Assembly (NCBI GenBank): GCA_903912435.1 | Contig: CAIWHI010000078.1 | Location: 1-5,557, forward strand | Length of the DNA: 5,557 bases | Source of the DNA: an uncultured Bacteroidota bacterium | Lineage (GTDB): Bacteria > Bacteroidota > Bacteroidia > Chitinophagales > Chitinophagaceae | Reading direction: 5' to 3' | Shown: positions 1-3,733 of the stretch, one piece after another | Layout: every line of letters begins with the position of its first letter | How positions within the stretch are numbered: the first letter of the stretch is position 1 | Position numbers and translations under genes: made by a program | Notes under the pieces: generated by a model | Told to the model about the DNA's origin: nothing | Seen by the model: only the letters and a program-made list of their open reading frames with translations | Database searches by the model: none

Positions 1-1
1 C

Positions 2-115
2 TTTATGAAACGTGTTTATGCCGACAAAAGCCTGAACATAGACCCAAACAAACGATTTGCCATACCTGATGGTTTTGTAGATTGTACGGTTAGTGATACT
101 ACCAAGAAGAAGTAG
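2..115 (+). CDS. C-terminal end of probable class A penicillin-binding protein (PBP1A-like), cut by window edge
   Basis: Reading frame 2 is open from the window edge to a TAG at 113-115 and gives 37 residues, starting FMKRVYADKSLNID and ending in three lysines. From family knowledge, Bacteroidota penicillin-binding proteins 1A (bifunctional glycosyltransferase/transpeptidases that build peptidoglycan in the periplasm) end with a segment of the form 'P-x-W-x-x-F-M-K-K-V-Y-A-D-K-S-L', shortly after the transpeptidase domain, followed by a low-complexity polar tail; the visible residues match that pattern. The catalytic domains lie outside the window, so the call rests on the tail alone. The gene converges on the minus-strand transporter genes. 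No convincing intrinsic terminator follows the stop codon. The main alternative is another envelope protein with a similar tail. Confidence 0.6.
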   Translation, partial: FMKRVYADKSLNIDPNKRFAIPDGFVDCTVSDTTKKK

Positions 116-429
116 ATTATTTGTGAATTTAGTAATTATTGTAGGAGTAGAGTTGACTATTATTTGTCCCAAAAATTCTATTTTATGAGTTATGGTTATT
201 ACGAGCAAATAGATAAAGGAAAGTATAGGCAATTAATAAGCTCAAGAGATAAGAAAGCAGCCAAAAAGGCCAGAACACGCCGGCAAAGAAAAACTATGAC
301 TATAATAAAATACAGGGGCTGGGTGCTGTGATGTTTTTCTACTGGAATCAGATCTATTTCACCAATATTGTTTTCACAAATAGGGAAATATCCCGAAAAT
401 GATGAGTATTCACTTCCTAATCTCTATCT
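116..429. other. Gap between convergent genes without a confident gene
   Basis: This 314-bp stretch separates the plus-strand penicillin-binding protein tail from the end of the minus-strand permease. It is AT-rich. The only open frame with protein-like character is the small basic ORF at 185-331, listed separately. At 115-184 and 332-429 I see no gene, no strong terminator hairpin and no RNA gene. A 4-bp stem (GGGA, AATA loop, TCCC) near 385-396 has no T-tract and is too weak to call a terminator. The 9-bp word CTTCCTAAT occurs just before and just inside the permease 3' end, which is probably chance. Confidence 0.5.
185..331 (+). CDS. Possible small, very basic protein (48 aa), unknown function
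   Basis: An ATG at 185 opens a 48-codon frame ending in TGA at 329-331. The product starts MSYGYYEQIDKGKYRQL, continues with a dense lysine/arginine stretch (about residues 22-36, including KKAAKKARTRRQRK) and ends with an aromatic tail YRGWVL. There is no signal peptide or membrane segment, so a cytoplasmic nucleic-acid-binding role is conceivable, but this is inference only. I do not recognise the family. In favour: a coherent composition (acidic/aromatic start, basic middle, hydrophobic end) and placement in a gap with no other gene. Against: short length, no Shine-Dalgarno sequence (not informative in Bacteroidota) and only a poor -7 box upstream (TATTTTAT at 179-186, overlapping the start codon). 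It could be a chance frame in AT-rich DNA. Confidence 0.35.
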   Translation: MSYGYYEQIDKGKYRQLISSRDKKAAKKARTRRQRKTMTIIKYRGWVL

Positions 430-1635
430 TTAATGCTTCCTAATAGCCCCACTAATAGCCTTTATCACCAAAATAATCAAAAGGGCAGTACTCACCAATA
501 AGGCTGCCCATACCGGCCATCCAGGTAGATGGGCAAGATTTAGTCCTTGTGATTTGGCCATGTTTGCTACTATTTGCTGGGCTCCAATAACACCTATTGC
601 CGATACCATAATAGTGCCTAATACCAAGGGCAAAAAGCGTTTAATCATAAAATTGCTTAGATACTTAGGGCCATAGCCGAGTTCCAAAAGCAGGGTTAGG
701 GATTGTTTCGCTCTGGCTATGGTGAGCTCTATAAACAGGATAAACACCAGGGTGCTAATACTCATTAATAGCAATGAGAGTACACCTGTTGCGGTGCTTA
801 CCAACTCTACAATGGCTCTTATTTTGCTCCAGCGTAAGTTCTGCGAATTAGTGGTGTAATCATGCTGTTGGAGGTAGTTGGCAAATCGGGTATCGGATGG
901 GTCTAGTGTTTTTAGTATCAATTGCGAAGGCTCTTCCGAAACCCCGGGTTGTCCATAGGTTTTATTGCCATAATCAATAAAAGACTGTGGTGCCAATACC
1001 GAACCTATCCTGTCCGAAAACCCTACCACATGAGCCAAAAACACCTCGGTATGGTCGCTATTACCTATTTTGAAATTGAGTGCTATTGACTTTACCGCCG
1101 TTTCAGATAGCTGTGGCAGGCCCTGACTAGGGGCAAAAACATAGTTGTAAATATCCAGAAATTGGGAAGAAATGATAATGGGCAAGTCACGCTTGCCGGG
1201 TTGCCATTCCCATTCGGAGGGCATTTTATCTATGAATTTATCAGGGGCACTCTCCAGGGGCATATCAGTTGCAAAACCAAGTTTGCCCCCCATCATGGCA
1301 TAAACAGGGAAGTGATTGGAACTTATTTTACCTACTTCCTGCACCTGTGGTGCTTTGGCAAGGTCATCAATATCAGCCTTTGTAAAAATAGTTGCCTTAG
1401 GTTGGCCCATATTTTGCTCTGTCACCCGCTTGCCAATGATAAGAAAAGTAGAACCTAGGGTATCTTTCTGGTTCTTGCCAAAAAGCAATTCCCTGAAATT
1501 CCACCAAATCAACACCGATACCAGCAGTAGGGTAGTGCCTATACATAAGGCTGCCAGTGCCGCCCATAAGCGGCTGCTGTGCTGTGTACGTAACAGTAAT
1601 TTTTTAAGCAGGCTATCCTGCATTTTATCACTCAC
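430..1635 (-). CDS. FtsX/MacB-type ABC transporter permease
   Basis: This 401-aa inner-membrane protein has the FtsX/LolC/MacB layout: one N-terminal membrane helix (about residues 23-46), a large periplasmic domain (about 50-270), then three C-terminal helices (about 276-303, 332-356 and 374-395). The loop between helices 2 and 3 carries LLLELGYGPKYL, matching the family's cytoplasmic coupling segment that contacts the ATPase ('alGy' type). Such transporters usually do not move solutes through a pore. They use ATP in the cytoplasm to drive work in the periplasm, such as lipoprotein release, efflux or activation of cell wall hydrolases. The substrate cannot be read here. The GTG start at 1633-1635 overlaps the ATPase stop (GTGA), which suggests translational coupling. 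An ATG four codons later (1621-1623) is the alternative start and would give 397 aa. The protein is most likely a homodimer working with the adjacent ATPase. Confidence 0.85.
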   Translation of the reverse strand: MSDKMQDSLLKKLLLRTQHSSRLWAALAALCIGTTLLLVSVLIWWNFRELLFGKNQKDTLGSTFLIIGKRVTEQNMGQPKATIFTKADIDDLAKAPQVQEVGKISSNHFPVYAMMGGKLGFATDMPLESAPDKFIDKMPSEWEWQPGKRDLPIIISSQFLDIYNYVFAPSQGLPQLSETAVKSIALNFKIGNSDHTEVFLAHVVGFSDRIGSVLAPQSFIDYGNKTYGQPGVSEEPSQLILKTLDPSDTRFANYLQQHDYTTNSQNLRWSKIRAIVELVSTATGVLSLLLMSISTLVFILFIELTIARAKQSLTLLLELGYGPKYLSNFMIKRFLPLVLGTIMVSAIGVIGAQQIVANMAKSQGLNLAHLPGWPVWAALLVSTALLIILVIKAISGAIRKH

Positions 1636-2276
1636 AGTAGTACAGTTTTGGTGTAAGAGAAATAGTTGTTTTCATCCAGGTCGGCTAGTATCATGCCAGC
1701 TTTTTGTTGGGCTACCACACTTTGTATCAGGGCTATACACTTGTTAGTATTGGCATGGTCCAGGTGGCTAAAAGGTTCGTCCATTAGTAACCAATCGAAG
1801 GGTTGCACCAATGCTCTTATTATTGCAATACGTTGTTGTTCACCATAGCTAAGGGTGCTACCTAAAGAGTCTTTTTTATCCTTTAGCCCTACCTGCTCCA
1901 GCCATTGGGCCGCAACCTCGCTGCTTATGGTATTGGTAAGTTTGCGTTTTATTTCAATGTTTTCCCAGGCAGTAAGTTCAGGGAATAGTCTTAAATCCTG
2001 GAAAATAACACTAAGGTTATTGGTTCTTAAAGTAGCCAATAACTCTTTATCTGTAGATGGCAATTTATGGTTGCCCCATTGCAATGAACCGGAATAATCG
2101 GTGCGGATACCATAAAGGATATGGATAAGTGTGGTCTTACCAGTGCCTGATGGGGCCTGCACAAAGATGTGTTCCCCCTTATTGAAACTTACCTTTGAGT
2201 TCCACAGCCCCGACTTACCGGTACTTACTTTTTCCCGTAAGGGCACCGGTATTATTCCTTCTAATGTTAATTGCAT
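1632..2276 (-). CDS. ABC transporter ATP-binding protein (LolD/MacB class) without a switch histidine
   Basis: This 214-aa cytoplasmic ATPase powers the permease encoded directly downstream. Visible motifs are Walker A APSGTGKTT (residues 41-49, lysine 47), Q-loop glutamine 93 in IFQDLRLFPELTAWENI, signature LSYGEQQR (142-149, a variant of LSGGQ), Walker B WLLMDE (162-167, catalytic Glu167) and D-loop SHLD (170-173). The position where ABC ATPases normally have the H-loop (usually V-T-H-D) reads MILADLDEN (195-203), and no histidine occurs after His171. The protein ends soon after, so it is slightly shorter than typical LolD (about 220-230 aa). The intact other motifs argue for a functional but variant enzyme, not a decayed gene. 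The ATG at 2274-2276 is preceded by AT-rich sequence without a Shine-Dalgarno, normal for Bacteroidota. A candidate promoter lies at 2316-2348. Confidence 0.9.
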   Translation of the reverse strand: MQLTLEGIIPVPLREKVSTGKSGLWNSKVSFNKGEHIFVQAPSGTGKTTLIHILYGIRTDYSGSLQWGNHKLPSTDKELLATLRTNNLSVIFQDLRLFPELTAWENIEIKRKLTNTISSEVAAQWLEQVGLKDKKDSLGSTLSYGEQQRIAIIRALVQPFDWLLMDEPFSHLDHANTNKCIALIQSVVAQQKAGMILADLDENNYFSYTKTVLL

Positions 2277-2315
2277 TCTATTTACTCAGAATTAGAGATT
2301 GAAATTCACTAAGCA

Positions 2316-2348
2316 CAATAATAATGCCTGAAATACTAAACAGCACAA
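2316..2348 (-). promoter_or_regulatory. Candidate promoter of the ABC transporter operon
   Basis: On the minus strand, TTG (2346-2348) is followed after 22 bp by TATTATTG (2316-2323), which matches the Bacteroidota -7 consensus TAnnTTTG at five of six fixed positions. Transcription from here would leave a leader of roughly 35 nt before the ATPase start at 2276. The 124-bp gap to the reductase gene upstream makes a separate promoter plausible. The match is imperfect and the region is AT-rich, so chance is possible. Co-transcription with the reductase gene is the alternative. Confidence 0.35.
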
Positions 2349-2400
2349 TTGGCGGAAAGTAAATGTGTATTTTAACAATTTAATTTCGATGTGATTGAAA

Positions 2401-2751
2401 TTACCCAATGATTTTCTTTACCTCAGTTTCGTTCCACCCCAATAAGAATTTACCATTGCCAAAATCCCAAACCGGTCTTTTTATCAGAGATGTATTAGCC
2501 ATCATTAGGGCTATAGTACATGAAGGGTCAGCAATTGAGGCCTTATCGGCATCACTAAGTGCCTTGTAGGTAGTTCCTTTGGTATTGATTAATAGATTGG
2601 TTGGGAAATGGCTAAGCCATATTTTAAGAGTGGCCTCATCAATGCCGCTCTCCTTGTAATTGTGAAAATGGTAGCTAATCTTTAGCGCATCCAGCCATTT
2701 TATGGCTTTTTGCATGGTGTCACAGTTTTTAATACCGTAGATAGTAATCAT
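2401..2751 (-). CDS. ArsC/Spx-family (YffB-like) thioredoxin-fold reductase
   Basis: This 116-aa cytoplasmic protein has the full length of the ArsC/Spx/YffB family. It begins with the first thioredoxin-fold strand and active-site loop IYGIKNCDTM (residues 4-13) with Cys10 as the predicted nucleophile. It continues with KGTTYKAL (58-65) and ends with the conserved SLIKRPVW block (88-95, including Arg92 and cis-Pro93). The KNCDT start and IKRP block fit the YffB-like branch (annotated as ArsC family reductase or Spx/MgsR-like) better than classical arsenate reductase; no ars operon genes are nearby. Only one cysteine is in the active-site loop (C-D-T-M), so a Spx-type CxxC redox switch is absent; Cys78 is elsewhere. 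From family knowledge, a glutathione- or thiol-dependent reductase role is likely, but the substrate is unknown. The start ATG (2749-2751) lies 4 bp after a perfect -7 box, which supports this start and suggests a nearly leaderless mRNA. Confidence 0.87.
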   Translation of the reverse strand: MITIYGIKNCDTMQKAIKWLDALKISYHFHNYKESGIDEATLKIWLSHFPTNLLINTKGTTYKALSDADKASIADPSCTIALMMANTSLIKRPVWDFGNGKFLLGWNETEVKKIIG

Positions 2752-2755
2752 GGGG

Positions 2756-2763
2756 CAAAGGTA
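2756..2763 (-). promoter_or_regulatory. Bacteroidota -7 promoter box of the reductase gene
   Basis: The minus strand reads TACCTTTG, a perfect match to the Bacteroidota primary sigma factor -7 consensus TAnnTTTG. Only four bases (CCCC) separate it from the ATG of the ArsC/Spx-family gene. With the usual start of transcription a few bases past this box, the mRNA would begin at or within a few bases of the start codon. No clear -33 TTG is visible at the usual 17-23 bp spacing, so the box stands alone. Confidence 0.6.
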
Positions 2764-2850
2764 GGATGAAAATTTTTAGTGGGCTTTTGGGGGGTTGCTG
2801 TGATTCGAAAAAAGCTGAAAATGGAAACACCCTCCGTCAGCACCGCTTAC

Positions 2851-2913
2851 ATCTGGCGCGAGTGTTCCGATAGGACCACTCGTGTCTACATAAATCATCC
2901 GGATTGCATCCGG
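2851..2913 (+). repeat. Left arm of REP-like inverted repeat: two tandem hairpins
   Basis: This 63-nt unit contains two hairpins. Hairpin 1 has a 14-position stem (2855-2868 with 2873-2886) around the loop GATA, with one internal T-by-C mismatch and two G-T wobble pairs. Hairpin 2 is a perfect 6-bp stem CCGGAT (2899-2904), loop TGC, ATCCGG (2908-2913). The 12-nt segment 2887-2898 links them. The same unit recurs in reverse orientation at 3094-3155. Over 2851-2898 the copies differ only by one extra loop base (T2871) and two substitutions (2891 and 2898). The strand given is the one on which the stem wobbles pair (G-U in RNA). Similarity to REP elements is structural; I cannot assign it to a named family. 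Confidence 0.85.
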
Positions 2914-3093
2914 CATTCCTCTTCCCCAAGACCAATAGAATTCCCCAAGCCAACAATAACAAATAACTAATTCCCAATGGTAGGAAAATTGTGGTCAGCC
3001 CGCTTTCTGTTGTCAAACTAATTCCATTTTCTCTTTTTGGGTTAGGCTCAATGTTGGGCTTTTGTTGTTATTTCAGCTTTTGTACTTTGAATT

Positions 3094-3155
3094 CCGGTCA
3101 CAGACCGGCTGATTTGTGTAGACACGAGTGGTCCTTCGGAACACTCGCGCCAGAT
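3094..3155 (-). repeat. Right arm of REP-like inverted repeat: two tandem hairpins
   Basis: This is the inverted partner of the unit at 2851-2913. Read on the minus strand, hairpin 1 keeps the same stem, the same T-by-C mismatch and the same wobble pairs, with a three-base loop GAA instead of GATA. Hairpin 2 is CCGGTC, loop TGT, GACCGG: a perfect 6-bp stem again, although two of its base pairs differ from those of the left copy and both are compensated. The outer end (3155) lies 2 bp from the A-tract that forms the U-tail of the terminator at 3158-3192, so the element begins immediately behind that terminator. Confidence 0.85.
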
Positions 3156-3157
3156 TC

Positions 3158-3192
3158 ATAAAAACAAAAATCCCACCTGTTACGGCGGGATT
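3158..3192 (-). terminator. Intrinsic (rho-independent) terminator of the secreted-protein gene
   Basis: On the minus strand, AATCCCGCC pairs with GGTGGGATT (3184-3192 with 3169-3177) to form a 9-bp stem, with one G-U wobble, around the 6-base loop GTAACA. It is followed directly by a T-rich tail, TTTTTGTTTTTAT. It lies about 24 bp downstream of the stop codon of the 147-aa secreted protein, the expected position. The wobble would be an A-by-C mismatch on the plus strand, and the T-tail exists only on the minus strand, so orientation is clear. Confidence 0.85.
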
Positions 3193-3215
3193 GACAAAAT
3201 ATATTTAGAACATCA

Positions 3216-3659
3216 TTAGCTGCATTTTTTACCACTATGGTCAGTAAGGTAAAGTTCACCACGGTTATCAATAACTTTCTTTACCTCATGGAGCAACCAA
3301 TTAGCATGTGGGGTAAACTGTGGATCCTGGGTTTCAGAGTTTATTTCAATCTTAACCATCCAATCGGGTATTACCAGTGTATAGCGGTATTTACCATTGG
3401 TTCTGCCGGTTGAAATGAATATACCATCAGTAGTCAGGTGTGGATGAATTCCAGTCGTGTTTTTCAGGTAGCGGACTAATTCATTTTCCCTAAGCCCATC
3501 GTTACTATAGTTATGGCATAAAAAATTGAATTTGCCACTAGTGAATTTGTCTGCCTTTGAGCCGGCTTTTTTCGAACAAGTGAAACCTTCGGGCAGGGCA
3601 ATCTGGCCATATGAATAGGAACTAACAATTAATGCCAACAGGATGAATAACTTCTTCAT
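3216..3659 (-). CDS. Small secreted protein of unknown function (147 aa)
   Basis: The product begins with a clear Sec signal peptide: MKK, a hydrophobic core (about residues 4-13) and a polar end SSYSYGQ, with cleavage probably just before Gln19. There is no lipobox cysteine, so a soluble periplasmic or exported protein is expected. The mature part of about 129 residues has three cysteines (28, 48 and the penultimate 146), which could give one disulfide plus a free thiol. It has alternating strand-like segments (for example DGIFIST, YRYTLVIPDWMVKIEI) and a helical stretch near residues 120-130 (NWLLHEVKKVI). I do not recognise a domain. The ATG at 3657-3659 is supported by the signal peptide and by a perfect -7 box just upstream. 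The gene has its own terminator and so appears to be transcribed alone, 74 bp downstream of the mannosidase gene on the same strand. Confidence 0.85.
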   Translation of the reverse strand: MKKLFILLALIVSSYSYGQIALPEGFTCSKKAGSKADKFTSGKFNFLCHNYSNDGLRENELVRYLKNTTGIHPHLTTDGIFISTGRTNGKYRYTLVIPDWMVKIEINSETQDPQFTPHANWLLHEVKKVIDNRGELYLTDHSGKKCS

Positions 3660-3673
3660 GAATGTAATTTAAG

Positions 3674-3708
3674 CAAAAATAACTATTGTTTTTACAAAGT
3701 GAAACAAA
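3674..3708 (-). promoter_or_regulatory. Promoter of the small secreted-protein gene
   Basis: On the minus strand, TATTTTTG (3674-3681) matches the Bacteroidota -7 consensus TAnnTTTG perfectly. TTTG (3705-3708) lies 23 bp upstream as a possible -33 element, at the long end of the accepted spacing. The predicted transcript would have a leader of only about 10 nt before the ATG at 3659. The box lies in the 74-bp gap behind the mannosidase gene, indicating that the small gene can be expressed independently of it. Confidence 0.6.
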
Positions 3709-3733
3709 GCACACAAATTTCAAGCACAATCTA

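Larger units (their letters stand above)
2851..3155. mobile_element. Two-armed inverted repeat element (BIME/MITE-like), about 305 bp, non-coding
   Basis: Two hairpin units of 63 and 62 nt face each other around a 180-bp core (2914-3093). The element carries no transposase gene. Its outer ends ATCTGG and CCAGAT mark sharp boundaries of similarity, and no target site duplication is visible in the flanks. The core is AT-rich and contains short direct repeats: TTCCCCAAG at 2922-2930 and 2941-2949, and AACTAATTCC at 2965-2974 and 3016-3025. By analogy, paired REP units are moved by RAYT (Y1-type) transposases encoded elsewhere, while MITEs are moved by transposases recognising the terminal inverted repeats. 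Which applies here is not decided by the sequence. The location between a terminator and a promoter is what a tolerated insertion would look like. Confidence 0.6.
2752..3215. other. Gene-free stretch with inverted repeat element, promoter and terminator
   Basis: This 464-bp interval between two minus-strand genes holds, from right to left, the intrinsic terminator of the secreted-protein gene (3158-3192), a two-armed inverted repeat element (2851-3155) and the promoter box of the reductase gene (2756-2763). The open frame at 2779-2970 on the plus strand runs straight through the left repeat arm and has no protein-like features, so I do not call a gene. The segment 2764-2850 between the promoter and the repeat shows nothing recognisable apart from a run of six G. 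Confidence 0.7.

Noticed and set aside
385..396. GGGA-AATA-TCCC stem as a terminator for the converging genes
   Set aside because: A 4-bp stem with no T-tract on either strand is too weak.
330..401. Short plus-strand frame (23 codons) starting at an ATG that overlaps the stop codon of the 48-aa ORF
   Set aside because: It is very short, has no distinctive composition and gives no support beyond the overlap.
2401..2751. Classical arsenate reductase of an ars operon
   Set aside because: No arsR, arsB or acr3 genes are adjacent, and the KNCDT and IKRP segments fit the YffB/Spx-like branch better.
2779..2970. Plus-strand open frame of 63 codons in the gene-free stretch
   Set aside because: It runs through the left repeat arm, has no conserved-looking segment and is explained by the repeat sequence itself.
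2947..3061. Possible inner inverted repeat in the core: AAGCCAACA (2947-2955) against TGTTGGGCTT (3052-3061), nearly symmetric to the arms
   Set aside because: It is only about 9 bp with a one-base gap, and the surrounding bases do not extend the pairing; chance cannot be excluded.
2851..3155. CRISPR array or attachment sites as an explanation for the repeats
   Set aside because: There are only two copies, inverted relative to each other, each self-complementary and separated by 180 bp; no cas or integrase gene is present.
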